From: an uncultured Verrucomicrobiales bacterium
GTDB lineage: Bacteria > Verrucomicrobiota > Verrucomicrobiia > Verrucomicrobiales > Akkermansiaceae
NCBI GenBank assembly: GCA_937944055.1
Contig: CALDZJ010000042.1
Coordinates: forward strand, 1 to 64,000
DNA length: 64,000 nt
Direction: 5' to 3'
The notes beneath the pieces are model-generated. The model made no database searches and was not told where the DNA came from. It saw only the letters and a program-made list of their open reading frames with translations. The number at the start of each line of letters is the position of its first letter. The first letter of the stretch is position 1. A program made the translations under genes and the position numbers. This document shows positions 1-8,421 of the stretch, piece by piece.

Positions 1-381
1 GAGGGAGCGAGTGGATCCTTCTTTCATGGGGATACGGATGGCGCGATCGTCGAGCCATGCTTCGGGGAGGCCTCTGGTTTCTGGTCCGAAGACTAAAAAA
101 TCTTGGGCTTGGAATTCGACTTCCCAGGCCGATTTTTTAGCCTTGGTGCTAAGGAAGAAGAGGCGCGCTGTGGGATGGGCTGCGAGGAGTTTGTCAAAGT
201 TCTCCCATAGATGGAGATCGACTTCTTTCCAGTAATCCAGTCCGGCGCGGCGTACTGATTTTTCGTCTAAGGAAAAGCCAAGAGGCTTCACGAGGTGGAG
301 AGTGGAGCCGGTGGCAAGGGCGAGGCGGCCGATCGCTCCGGTATTGTGCGGGATTTCTGGTTCGACAAGGACGATGTTCAT
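1..381 (-). CDS. trmL: tRNA (cytidine(34)-2'-O)-methyltransferase, 3' end off the window
   Basis: SPOUT-class methyltransferase that 2'-O-methylates the wobble nucleotide of certain leucine tRNAs. The visible 127 residues start MNIVLVEPEIPHNTGAIGRL, the family signature, and contain GPETRGLPEAWL, which forms part of the knotted SAM-binding fold. The start is the ATG at 379-381 on the minus strand. The reading frame is still open at base 1, so roughly the last fifth of a 150-160 residue protein is missing. It lies downstream of rpmA on the same strand but behind a terminator, so it probably has its own promoter or is expressed by readthrough. The N-terminal motif makes the assignment strong; the substrate is inferred from the family. 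Confidence 0.88.
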   Translation of the reverse strand, partial: MNIVLVEPEIPHNTGAIGRLALATGSTLHLVKPLGFSLDEKSVRRAGLDYWKEVDLHLWENFDKLLAAHPTARLFFLSTKAKKSAWEVEFQAQDFLVFGPETRGLPEAWLDDRAIRIPMKEGSTRSL

Positions 382-415
382 TTGAGTTAATGAATTATGT
401 ATCAGCATGTTAGAC

Positions 416-446
416 GAAAAAAAGGCGAACCAATTGGCTCGCCTTT
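416..446 (-). terminator. Rho-independent terminator after rpmA
   Basis: On the minus strand an AGGCGA..TCGCCT-type stem with an AATT centre is followed by a run of seven T (A417-A423 on the plus strand). It sits about 30 bases past the rpmA stop codon and should end the rplU-rpmA transcript before trmL. Confidence 0.75.
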
Positions 447-475
447 CTTTTGAAAAATAACGCGTAGGAGATGTT

Positions 476-724
476 TTAATCAGCAAGTGCCACGTTGATG
501 CGACGGCCTTTCTTGTCGAAGAAGACGTTGCCATCAGTGAGGGCGAAAAGAGTGTGATCTTTACCCATGCCGACGTTAGCACCGGGATGCCACTTGGTGC
601 CGCGCTGACGGATGAGAATGTTTCCAGCGATGACTGCCTCGCCACCGAATTTCTTGACGCCGAGGCGCTTGCTGTTGGAGTCGCGACCGTTTTTAACGGA
701 ACCCTGTCCTTTTTTATGAGCCAT
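476..724 (-). CDS. rpmA: 50S ribosomal protein L27
   Basis: L27 sits near the peptidyl-transferase centre and the tRNA acceptor ends. The 82-residue product has the normal length and signature: [16 protein letters not shown] at the N-terminus, then [22 protein letters not shown]. The start Met is followed directly by the AHKKG tail, so there is no cleavable N-terminal extension of the kind seen in Firmicutes. It follows rplU at a distance of 28 bases, the near-universal rplU-rpmA order. No Shine-Dalgarno is visible in front of it, which is common in this window. Confidence 0.98.
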   Translation of the reverse strand: MAHKKGQGSVKNGRDSNSKRLGVKKFGGEAVIAGNILIRQRGTKWHPGANVGMGKDHTLFALTDGNVFFDKKGRRINVALAD

Positions 725-752
725 AACTAAGTGTGGTAATTAGGTTGGAAAA

Positions 753-1067
753 TTATCCCTTGATCGAGGTGATCTGGAGCTTGGTGAGGTGATGACGGAA
801 GCCGATGGTTTTGTGAAAACCCTTACGGCGCTTGAACTTAAAGGCGACGCCTTTTTTGCCCCGGTGCTGCTCGATGACTTTAGCGGTGACTCCGGCACCT
901 TTGACGGTGGGAGCACCAACGGTGGTGTTTTCACCATCATTCAGGAGAAGAACTTCGCCGAATTTGATCTCTTCATCAGCCTCCACGGGGAGCTTATCGA
1001 CACTGAGGGTGTCGCCTTCTTGCACGCGGTATTGTTTACCGCCGGTTTTGAAAATTGCGTAGGCCAT
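753..1067 (-). CDS. rplU: 50S ribosomal protein L21
   Basis: Structural protein of the large ribosomal subunit that binds 23S rRNA. The 104-residue product opens MAYAIFKTGGKQYRV and contains KFKRRKGFHKTIGFRHHLT, the conserved basic C-terminal segment of L21. It is first gene of the rplU-rpmA operon. A 190-base leader precedes it, with an 8-bp direct repeat flanking a small hairpin (see 1099-1126) that could be an autoregulatory site. Length and motifs are fully canonical. Confidence 0.98.
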   Translation of the reverse strand: MAYAIFKTGGKQYRVQEGDTLSVDKLPVEADEEIKFGEVLLLNDGENTTVGAPTVKGAGVTAKVIEQHRGKKGVAFKFKRRKGFHKTIGFRHHLTKLQITSIKG

Positions 1068-1098
1068 GATTTAGGTATTGGCTAAGAGTTAGTGACGT

Positions 1099-1126
1099 TT
1101 GGCGCTGAGCGGAGGCTCTTGGCGCT
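1099..1126 (-). promoter_or_regulatory. Candidate rplU leader element: direct repeats around a hairpin
   Basis: Two copies of TTGGCGCT (plus-strand reading, 1099-1106 and 1119-1126) flank a 4-bp stem GAGC/GCTC with a GGAG loop. It lies 32-59 bases upstream of the rplU start. Ribosomal protein L21 mRNAs are often preceded by structured leaders, so autoregulation is a reasonable inference. No known leader consensus was matched. Confidence 0.35.
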
Positions 1127-1261
1127 TACGTGGAGGCGGAATTCACCACAAGCATGCGGGACGATCAAGGTTTTTTTGAAAATAAACTGCTTTATTCGTT
1201 ATGGTTTTGGGTGTTTCCAAAACTTGCCTTTTTTGGGCTGGCTGAGTAGTGACTTTTAGCA

Positions 1262-1699
1262 ATGACTCACCCTCTTTCTGTGACCCTCGCTGATGCTGAC
1301 GCGACTCTTGTGCTGGGACGGGAGTTGGGGCGTGCGGCTCAGGCTGGGCAGGTGATTGCCTTGGTGGGTGAGCTGGGGGCGGGGAAAACGACTCTGACTC
1401 GGGGATTGGTGCGGGGTTTGGGTTATGAAGGGGAGGTGACAAGTCCTACTTTTTCTTTGGTTCAGGAATACTTAGGAGGGAGTCTGGAGGTGTTTCATTT
1501 TGATTTTTACCGGGTGGAGGATGAGCATGAGCTGCTTGATTTGGGTTGGGATGATTATTTGGAGCGTGGGGGTTTGGTGATTGTGGAGTGGCCGTCTCTC
1601 TATCCGGATCTGCTTCCAAGAAACACGCGCTGGCTTAAGTTGAGTCATGAAGGGGAGGGGAGGCTTGTGGTTGATCTCGAGAGTCCTTTTAAGGGCTAG
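1262..1699 (+). CDS. tsaE: tRNA threonylcarbamoyladenosine synthesis ATPase TsaE
   Basis: ATPase that works with TsaB and TsaD to place threonylcarbamoyl on A37 of ANN-decoding tRNAs. The 145-residue product has Walker A GELGAGKTT at residues 36-44, followed by SPTFSLVQEY and a FDFYRVEDEHELLDLGWDDYL block typical of the family. Its partner tsaB is at 28435-29112 on the opposite strand; tsaD is not in this window. The gene stands alone between the divergent rplU promoter region and the dioxygenase gene. Length and motifs are normal. Confidence 0.95.
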   Translation: MTHPLSVTLADADATLVLGRELGRAAQAGQVIALVGELGAGKTTLTRGLVRGLGYEGEVTSPTFSLVQEYLGGSLEVFHFDFYRVEDEHELLDLGWDDYLERGGLVIVEWPSLYPDLLPRNTRWLKLSHEGEGRLVVDLESPFKG

Positions 1700-1767
1700 G
1701 GGTGAGGGAGGGGGGGCTTAGCGCCTTTCGGCTGGTCTCAGTTGGGGGATTTGCGTATTTTTTCAGA

Positions 1768-2550
1768 ATGAAGGTTTCTTCCTGTGTGCTGTGCCATCGC
1801 CGCGATTTCCTGCGGCGGGCGGTGTTGGGGGCGGCGGGATTCTTTACTACGCCCGGAGCCTTTGCTGAAGCCCTCACGGCAACCCCCGCGATGACCGAGG
1901 GGCCATTTTATCCAGATCAGTTGCCGTTGGATACGGATAATGATCTGATTCGGATCAATGATAGGATCACTCCGGCAATGGGAGCGATCACTCATCTTCA
2001 TGGTGCGGTGACAGACTTGAAAGGGGATCCCGTTTCTAATGCCCGGGTTGAGATTTGGCAGGTGGATGATCGTGGTGCCTATATTCACTCGAGGGATGGT
2101 GGCTTAAAAGGGCCCAAGCGGGATGAACATTTTCAGGGCTTTGGTCGTTTTTTGACGGGGCGGGATGGGCGTTATTATTTTCGTACGATAAAGCCCGTAC
2201 CTTATTCTGGTCGCACTCCGCATATTCATGTGGCGGTGTATCGTGCAGGGAAGCGTGCCTTGACTACTCAGTGTTTCATCGAGGGTGATTTGAGGAATGG
2301 GAGAGATGTCCTGGTTCGGCGGCTGGGGGATTCTGCGAAGCAGCTTATGGTTCAGTTCCGCCCTTTGCCGGATTCTCAAGCGGGAGAACTGAGTGCGGAG
2401 TTTAACATCGTGCTAGGGTTCACTCCGGATGATGGGCATGGTGATATTGGGAGCGATGCTGAGGGCCATCAAGAAGTGCTGCCTACTTTGGAGAGAGATC
2501 GCCTGACTTATGAGAAGGCGAAAAGGGCGTTAGAGGAGGATTCTGAGTAG
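1768..2550 (+). CDS. Tat-exported intradiol ring-cleavage dioxygenase-like protein
   Basis: Belongs to the non-haem Fe(III) intradiol dioxygenase fold (protocatechuate 3,4-dioxygenase/catechol 1,2-dioxygenase type). The ATG at 1768 is chosen because it is followed within 11 residues by a twin-arginine signal, RRDFLRRAVLGAAG; the frame is open further upstream. The mature part has EGPFYP, WQVDDRGAY, YYFRTIKPVPY and RTPHIHVAVY, which supply the two Tyr and two His iron ligands of the family. Export of a member of this family is known in several phyla, but the substrate is usually unknown. No aromatic-degradation genes lie nearby, so the role may not be classical beta-ketoadipate metabolism. Confidence 0.85.
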   Translation: MKVSSCVLCHRRDFLRRAVLGAAGFFTTPGAFAEALTATPAMTEGPFYPDQLPLDTDNDLIRINDRITPAMGAITHLHGAVTDLKGDPVSNARVEIWQVDDRGAYIHSRDGGLKGPKRDEHFQGFGRFLTGRDGRYYFRTIKPVPYSGRTPHIHVAVYRAGKRALTTQCFIEGDLRNGRDVLVRRLGDSAKQLMVQFRPLPDSQAGELSAEFNIVLGFTPDDGHGDIGSDAEGHQEVLPTLERDRLTYEKAKRALEEDSE

Positions 2551-2561
2551 GTTTTTTACTA

Positions 2562-2592
2562 AAGGGAGAAAGTTTAAGCTTTGTTTCCCTTA
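2562..2592. terminator. Hairpin between convergent genes
   Basis: AAGGGAGAAAG pairs, with a small bulge, with CTTTGTTTCCCTT across a short loop. The right arm overlaps the trpS stop codon. There is no good T-run on either strand, so it may end both transcripts only weakly. Confidence 0.35.
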
Positions 2593-3555
2593 AACTAGGC
2601 CGACTGCTCTCCGCACTCGGTCTAGGACTTTGGTCGCTTCTTCGCGGGCCTTTTCGGCTCCGGCTTGTAGCACGGCGTCGACTTCAGCGGGCTTTGCGAC
2701 GAGTTCCTCTCGCCGTGCTCTCATGGGCGCGAAATGATCCCAGTAGGCTTCGGCGAGGCGTTTTTTAAAGTCTCCGTATCCGCAGCCGCCGTTTTCATAA
2801 TCGGCGATCATTTGTTGGTATTCTGTGTCTGAGGCAAAGAGCTCATAGAGGGCTAGAATGATGGAATTTTCAGTGGGCTTCGGGTCCTCTACTCCGGCGG
2901 AATCTGTCTTGATGCGCATGATGAGCTTTTTTGTCGGCTTCTCGTCACCGAAGATCGGGAGCGTATTATTGTAGCTTTTGCTCATTTTCTCGCCATCGAG
3001 TCCGGGGACCTTGGCGACTCCTTCGCGGATTCTTGCCTTTGGGAGAATGAGCGTGCCTTCGCCGTATTGATCGTTGATTTTTCCGACCAAATCTCGAGTC
3101 ACCTCAAGGTGTTGTTTTTGGTCCTCGCCGACGGGGACGACGTTAGAATCATAGAGGAGAATATCGGCAGCCATGAGTGCGGGATAGGCGAAGAGGGCGT
3201 GATTTGCTGAGAAGCCTTTTGCGATTTTATCCTTATAAGAGTGGCAGCGCTCGAGCAGGCCCATGGGGCAGAGGGTGGAGAGAATCCATGCCAGTTCATT
3301 CACTTCTGGGACGGCGCTTTGTTTAAAAAAAACCCCTCGTGATGGGTCGAAGCCGCAGGCAAGGAAGTCGATGGCGACATTACGAACGTTCTCGCGCAGT
3401 TCGGCGGGATCGTGAGTGGTCGTCATCGCGTGATAATCTGCGATGAAGTAATATCCATCGCCTTCACCTTGTGCATCAATGGCGGGTTTGATCGCGCCAA
3501 AGTAATTTCCCACATGGAGTTTGCCGCTGGGTTGCAGGCCGGTCAAAATTCTCAT
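2590..3555 (-). CDS. trpS: Tryptophanyl-tRNA synthetase
   Basis: Class I aminoacyl-tRNA synthetase that charges tRNA-Trp. The 321-residue protein opens MRILTGLQPSGKLHVGNYFGA, giving the HIGH-type motif HVGN at residues 14-17, and carries GEKMSKS around residue 198. Length is typical of the bacterial enzyme. It is transcribed away from lepB; if lepB starts at the GTG proposed here, about 110 bases are left for the two divergent promoters. No T-box or leader peptide is evident upstream. Confidence 0.97.
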   Translation of the reverse strand: MRILTGLQPSGKLHVGNYFGAIKPAIDAQGEGDGYYFIADYHAMTTTHDPAELRENVRNVAIDFLACGFDPSRGVFFKQSAVPEVNELAWILSTLCPMGLLERCHSYKDKIAKGFSANHALFAYPALMAADILLYDSNVVPVGEDQKQHLEVTRDLVGKINDQYGEGTLILPKARIREGVAKVPGLDGEKMSKSYNNTLPIFGDEKPTKKLIMRIKTDSAGVEDPKPTENSIILALYELFASDTEYQQMIADYENGGCGYGDFKKRLAEAYWDHFAPMRARREELVAKPAEVDAVLQAGAEKAREEATKVLDRVRRAVGLV

Positions 3556-3665
3556 GATCGGGAATTACGTTGTTTCGAGCGAAAGCGAAAGATCAAATCC
3601 TGTCTTGGTCTTGCTCATCCGCTTTACCGCTTGAAAATTGTCTATCCTGTGGGCAGCGTTTGGCC

Positions 3666-4868
3666 GTGTTTAAGCCACGTTGGAAAAAAGAGGCCCAGCT
3701 CCTTCTCAAGGGAGCGAAAAAGTTCCTCCATTATAAGAGGGACCTTCTTGCGCAGGATCGGATTGATGAGATTGAGTCACGCCGTGCGGACCTCAAGGCC
3801 GCGATTAAGGCGAAGGATCTCGATGCGGTGAAGGAGGCTTCTAAGCAAGTCCGCAATACTTGTGAGAAATCTCTCGCTCACTATCGCCAGCCGGATTGGC
3901 TTCAAGAGAATATTGAGGTTTTTTGGGTGGCCATCGTTGTCGCTCTCGGGATCCGCGCGTATTTCCTCCAGCCCTTCCGCATTCCTACTGGATCGATGCA
4001 GCCATCGCTCAATGGCATCGTCGCGACAAGTATGCACGAGGATGAAGGGTGGGAAAAACCGTGGATCGGAAAACGGGCGCTAGACTTTGTCCTTTCCGGT
4101 CGCAGTTATGAGAATGAGCTTGCGAAGAAAGATCTCAACATCCGCGATATTAAAGACGCGAGCTTTTTCCTCTTCTCACGGACCAAGATCTTCTTCGACG
4201 ATGGGAGCGACGTCGTCATTGGTAGTCCTCTTAATGAGGCGGTAAGCATTAAAACGATCGCCCGTGCCCTAGAGCGTAGTCGCAAGGGCATCACCCCGCA
4301 TTTTAAGGAAGGTGATCCCATTTTCCAAGGTTATCTCACCTCCGGAGACCTTGTTCTGGTCGATAAGGTTTCTTATCACTTTCGCCAGCCGAAGCGTGGT
4401 GAATCCTTCGTTTTTGATACTCGTGATATCAAGACTGGTGGCCCGGCCTCGTTGAGCAGTCAGGATGGTGGAACTCATTATATTAAGCGTCTGGTTGGTG
4501 TTCCGGGAGATGAAATCCAGATTAAACAGCCCGAGCTTTGGGTGAATGGATCCATCGCCCAGGAAGAAACCATTCAGAGAGTCATGGCGATGAAGCCGGA
4601 TTCTAAAGGGACCCACTACACGGGATATACGAATCCTACTGGTAGCCCGAAGCAGCCCAGTGAATTCCGCAGCGCGAAGTTCTCTGTGAGGCTTGAAGAC
4701 AATCCCGAGAAGGGAAATAACTACCGGGAATTCTTCGCCCTTGGTGATAATTCACCCTCGAGTCTCGATTCCCGCTACTGGGGTTCGGTGAAGCAATATA
4801 ATCTCGTCGGCCCTGCATTTCTCTCCCTTTGGCCCTTCACGAGTGGTCATTGGGGCTTCATCAAATAA
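3666..4868 (+). CDS. lepB: Signal peptidase I, long form
   Basis: Membrane serine protease that removes signal peptides. I prefer the GTG at 3666 (VFKPRWKKEAQLL...) because the open frame upstream to 3570 has an unlikely composition and would leave only 14 bases to the divergent trpS. The protein has a basic, helical cytoplasmic N-terminus of about 80 residues, one membrane segment (IEVFWVAIVVALGIRAYFL), the nucleophile Ser110 in PTGSMQPS, and the general base Lys274 in HYIKRLVGVPGD. The Ser-Lys distance is about 160 residues, far more than in E. coli, so there is a large insertion in the catalytic domain. GDNSPSSLDSRYWG and LWPF near the end are family motifs. Its stop codon overlaps the next start (TAATG). 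Confidence 0.92.
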   Translation: MFKPRWKKEAQLLLKGAKKFLHYKRDLLAQDRIDEIESRRADLKAAIKAKDLDAVKEASKQVRNTCEKSLAHYRQPDWLQENIEVFWVAIVVALGIRAYFLQPFRIPTGSMQPSLNGIVATSMHEDEGWEKPWIGKRALDFVLSGRSYENELAKKDLNIRDIKDASFFLFSRTKIFFDDGSDVVIGSPLNEAVSIKTIARALERSRKGITPHFKEGDPIFQGYLTSGDLVLVDKVSYHFRQPKRGESFVFDTRDIKTGGPASLSSQDGGTHYIKRLVGVPGDEIQIKQPELWVNGSIAQEETIQRVMAMKPDSKGTHYTGYTNPTGSPKQPSEFRSAKFSVRLEDNPEKGNNYREFFALGDNSPSSLDSRYWGSVKQYNLVGPAFLSLWPFTSGHWGFIK

Positions 4869-5710
4869 TGTCTATTGATCCCACCTCAGCTGAGATTACT
4901 AAGAGGGCGAAGTCGAATCTCGCCTTTGCGCTCCGCTGTGTCCCTAGCGAGAGACGTCAGCACCTCGTAAGCTTTTATGCATTTTGTCGAGTGATCGATG
5001 ACCTCGCAGATGATCTCGATCTGCCTATTGAGGAGAAAAAAACGGGCCTCGCTGGCTGGAAGGCGATTTTTGAGACGGGTAGCCCGGATCCCACCCTTGG
5101 CCTAGAGGGCCTCCAGGGCGAAGTCTTAAAAGTACGAGAAACATACGAGATACCCTCAGAGTATTTTACAAATATCATCGAGGGCTGCCAGATGGATTTG
5201 CATCCGCAGCGCTTCGGCACGTGGTCAGATTTACAAGAATACACTTACCGTGTCGCCTCTTCGGTAGGCCTCGTATCTCTTCCCCTTTTCGGCGCAGATC
5301 CGCAACGCTCGCACGATTATGCTGTGGCCCTCGGGCATGCTCTCCAACTCACCAATATCCTGCGTGACATCTCGGAGGACCTCTCGAATGGGGCGCGTAT
5401 TTATCTGCCGCTGCATGATCTGGGCCGCTTCACTTATACGGAGCGTGATTTGATAGGCCGTGTGCATGATGGCCGCTTCATCCACTTCATGAATCATCAA
5501 GCGGATCGCTGTGAGGAACTTTACCAAAAAGCCAGCGAGCTCTTACCACCTGAAGATCATAAGGCTCTCCTTGCTCCGCGTGTCATGCACCGTATCTACC
5601 ACACTCTTTTGCAGAGAATGCGCGCTGATCAATTCCGCGTCTTCGATCGCCGCTACCGCTTAAGTAAGCTCCACAAGTTCCGCCTCTTAGTGAAGGAGCG
5701 CTTTTCTTAA
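4868..5710 (+). CDS. Squalene/phytoene synthase family protein
   Basis: Head-to-head prenyl transferase that condenses two C15 or C20 diphosphates in the membrane isoprenoid pathway. The 280-residue product has the first Asp-rich motif DDLADD at residues 44-49 and the second, NILRDISED, followed by NGARIYLP. That latter block resembles HpnD-type and CrtB enzymes. The start is the ATG overlapping the lepB stop by one base (TAATG), so translation is probably coupled; a longer in-frame start at 4829 lies inside lepB and is rejected. No other hopanoid or carotenoid gene is in the window, so squalene versus phytoene cannot be decided. Confidence 0.88.
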   Translation: MSIDPTSAEITKRAKSNLAFALRCVPSERRQHLVSFYAFCRVIDDLADDLDLPIEEKKTGLAGWKAIFETGSPDPTLGLEGLQGEVLKVRETYEIPSEYFTNIIEGCQMDLHPQRFGTWSDLQEYTYRVASSVGLVSLPLFGADPQRSHDYAVALGHALQLTNILRDISEDLSNGARIYLPLHDLGRFTYTERDLIGRVHDGRFIHFMNHQADRCEELYQKASELLPPEDHKALLAPRVMHRIYHTLLQRMRADQFRVFDRRYRLSKLHKFRLLVKERFS

Positions 5711-5725
5711 GAGGGGGCTCTGTGT

Positions 5726-8362
5726 TTACAGGAGCTTTTGAGCGGTCTGTAAGCTACAGATATCTTGGGGGCCTTTATCTCTCCGGATCGCTTTAATTCT
5801 TGGGAACCTGAGCGCTAGTCCGGAGTCGTGCCGCTTCGAGGGGCGGATTTTATCAAAGGCGATTTCTAGGACGATGGTCGGCTCGACTTTAAAGACGCGG
5901 CTTGAGATTTTCTCAATCGTGGTTTTTTGAAAATGCTCGCTGAGCTCCTCGATGTCTTCATCCCTGAGGCCGGAGTAGGCTTTGCCGAGAGTGCGGAGTT
6001 CTCCCGTGTTCGTATCACGAAGCGCGAAGGTGTAGTCTGATAGAAGCCCGGAGCGCTTGCCGTGACCTTGCTGGGCTGCGATGACGACGCAGTCTAAGGT
6101 GGGCATGACTCCCTTGAGCTTCCGCCAAGCTTGCCCACGGCGGCCGGGGGTGTAGCTGGAGGAGGGGTTCTTTATGATGAGGCCCTCGTGATCGGCCTGC
6201 ATCGCTTTCTTAAACTCCCGTTCTAGTGCCTCCTGATCATGTCCGTTTGGGCGAGCGAGCGGAATGGTGGTGAAGGGGCTGCTGAGCTGGAGTGACTCAA
6301 GGATGGAGCGGCGCTCGGCGAGGGGGGAATCGATAAGGCTGATTTTATGATAGAGGCAATCGAAGGCGATGAAGCTTACGGGAATGGCAGCACCGAGGAA
6401 GAGGTCTCCTTGGACTTTCTTGCGGCCTAGGCGTTTTTGGAGATCGAAAAAGCTGAGTCGTTTCCCCTCGGCGTGGGCGATGAGCTCGCCATCGAGAATG
6501 CAGGGTGGGAGGTTTTGAGCAGCTTCTAGAAGCTCGGGAAATTCCTCATCGAGCGAGCGGAGATCCCTTGAAAAGAGGTGGACCCCAGTGGGGCTGACGT
6601 GAAGTTGGGTACGAATTCCATCGTACTTGGGTTCTAACCAAAGGGGCGTTTCATCATCACTGTGCCACGTCATGATTTCTTGAGCAGTCTGGCTGGGGGA
6701 GGCGAGCATCGGTGTGATGCCGGTCCCGGGACGGAGTTTAATTTTTGAAAGAGAGCCGTTGCGAGCTGCGACGGCGGTTTCGCCGAGATCGCCGGTGAGC
6801 ATGGCGGCGTAGCGAATCTCAGCGGAACGAGTGCCGAAGGCGAGTGCGATCGCTTCTTCGTAGAGCCCCTCCTTGGCTCCGGCTCGTATTCCGCCTGTGA
6901 GGAAACGGATCAAGGTTTCACCTTCAGCGGGGTGGCATTGGTGCAGAAGCTTTGCGAGGCCTTGGATTTTAGTCAGGGAGCCTTTTGCTAGACTGAGAGC
7001 GTGAAAGTGATCTGCGATTTCTGTGATGGAGTGAGGCTGTGGATCGAGCGAGGCTTCCTCTAGGAGGAGGCGGGCGCTGCGGGCGGAGTCATTTTGGCTC
7101 GCGGAGATTGTTTTATACTTTGCGAGTGGGAAGTGGGTCAGTTCGAGGAGGGCTTGGCGGATCATGGCGGGGCCCAGACGAGTGAGCCCACTGCCAGCGA
7201 GCCAACGGGTGACGAGGGGGAGCTCTTCTTCACTCCGATTGCGGAGGAAGGCGGCAAGGAGTTCGATTTTCTGGAGCCGTGAGCTCGTTTTACTGAGTGA
7301 TGCGAGGAGTTCGCTAAGGTCTCGCAAATCTCCACTAGGCCGCGGGAGGAGATTTTTAAGTGGATCATCAGGAGCGGGGGAGGCGAGAAGTTCTAGCTGG
7401 TCATCTCCGTAAATCGACCATGCTTCATATCCTCTTGCGCGCAGATCTGCTGCGAACTCGCGCGTGCTCCCGTGCAGGGTGTAGATTAGGGAGGGGGTGA
7501 TTTTTTGCACGGTTTCGAGCAGGCCGGGGTAGTCTGCATGATCGGAGAGAGGGAAGACTTGGTCCACTTGGTAGCGGTATTGTGAGCCGGGGGTGAGGGC
7601 CCAGCCGGAGAGCATGGCGGTGCGCCGTTTCTTATGACGGCGGATGACGCGGGAGCGGACGGCATTGGGCGGGGCCACGACTGCGAGGCCGGGGGGAATG
7701 GACTGACCGAGTAGAAGTGGTTCAGGGAGAGAGATGCCGAGATCGCGGCAAGCGGCAGTCATCTCAAAAACGGGTTTCGTGACAGCGGCGGGGATGTTGG
7801 CCTCGGCGAGGATCGCAAGTGCTTCTTGAGCCTTCCCGAGCGAGTAGGCAAAGAGGATGGGGGTCTCGCCATCATCGAGGGCCTCTTGCGCGAAGCGAGA
7901 AATGTCATGTTCGGTTTCGGATAAGGGTGGGAACACGAAACGCGGTTGCCCGAACGTGGTCTCCATGATGAGGATATCAGCCTGCGGGAATTCGGGAGTT
8001 TCAGCAGTGCGGGAGGGGCGATTTTTAAAGTCGCCGGTGTAGAGTAGGGAGTGGCCATCCTCCACGTGCGCGATGCGGATCATCGCTGATCCAGTGATGT
8101 GTCCGGCAGGATGAAGCGTAATTTTATGATCTGCGATGATCCGCTCCTCGCCCCAGTCGAGCGGCTCGATGGCAGAGGGTTTTACGCCGTAACGCTTTAC
8201 TAAAATATGGCCGGTTCCGGGTGAGCAAAGCACGCGCTCATGGCGGGCGAAGTGATCTGCATGGCCGTGCGAGATAAAGGCGAAGGGCGAGGGACGGTGC
8301 GGATCTAGCCGCAATCCTAGATCGGGAAAGTGGAGTGATCGGGGATCGAACTGAAGCGGCAC
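5726..8362 (-). CDS. Fusion of MBL-fold DNA exonuclease and ATP-dependent DNA ligase
   Basis: A single 878-residue protein. Residues about 1-330 are a metallo-beta-lactamase/beta-CASP nuclease like the ligase-associated exonuclease: HGHADH at 32-37, then HPAGHITGSAMI and TGDFKNRPS, with PLSDHADYPGLL and TLHGS later. Residues about 350-878 are an ATP-dependent DNA ligase: an N-terminal DNA-binding helical domain, the nucleotidyl-transfer motif EPKYDGIR with catalytic Lys579, a SRDLRSLDEEFPEL block, DGELIAH, EGLIIK and an OB-fold C-terminus ending KRHDSGLALRFPRIKAIRRDK. In many bacteria these two proteins are separate neighbours in a repair cluster with an Lhr helicase; here they are one chain and no helicase gene is adjacent. 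The frame is continuous with no sign of an assembly join. Role inferred: DNA end processing plus sealing. Confidence 0.92.
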   Translation of the reverse strand: MPLQFDPRSLHFPDLGLRLDPHRPSPFAFISHGHADHFARHERVLCSPGTGHILVKRYGVKPSAIEPLDWGEERIIADHKITLHPAGHITGSAMIRIAHVEDGHSLLYTGDFKNRPSRTAETPEFPQADILIMETTFGQPRFVFPPLSETEHDISRFAQEALDDGETPILFAYSLGKAQEALAILAEANIPAAVTKPVFEMTAACRDLGISLPEPLLLGQSIPPGLAVVAPPNAVRSRVIRRHKKRRTAMLSGWALTPGSQYRYQVDQVFPLSDHADYPGLLETVQKITPSLIYTLHGSTREFAADLRARGYEAWSIYGDDQLELLASPAPDDPLKNLLPRPSGDLRDLSELLASLSKTSSRLQKIELLAAFLRNRSEEELPLVTRWLAGSGLTRLGPAMIRQALLELTHFPLAKYKTISASQNDSARSARLLLEEASLDPQPHSITEIADHFHALSLAKGSLTKIQGLAKLLHQCHPAEGETLIRFLTGGIRAGAKEGLYEEAIALAFGTRSAEIRYAAMLTGDLGETAVAARNGSLSKIKLRPGTGITPMLASPSQTAQEIMTWHSDDETPLWLEPKYDGIRTQLHVSPTGVHLFSRDLRSLDEEFPELLEAAQNLPPCILDGELIAHAEGKRLSFFDLQKRLGRKKVQGDLFLGAAIPVSFIAFDCLYHKISLIDSPLAERRSILESLQLSSPFTTIPLARPNGHDQEALEREFKKAMQADHEGLIIKNPSSSYTPGRRGQAWRKLKGVMPTLDCVVIAAQQGHGKRSGLLSDYTFALRDTNTGELRTLGKAYSGLRDEDIEELSEHFQKTTIEKISSRVFKVEPTIVLEIAFDKIRPSKRHDSGLALRFPRIKAIRRDKGPQDICSLQTAQKLL

Positions 8363-8421
8363 CCCTCACAGTAGAACGTGGCCTCTGATTTGCGAACGGG
8401 AACTTGTCTGAGTGTCCTTTG

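Noticed and set aside
5726-8362. Split of the nuclease-ligase gene into two genes by a missed stop
   Set aside because: The frame is open throughout and the linker has normal composition, so one protein is the simplest reading.
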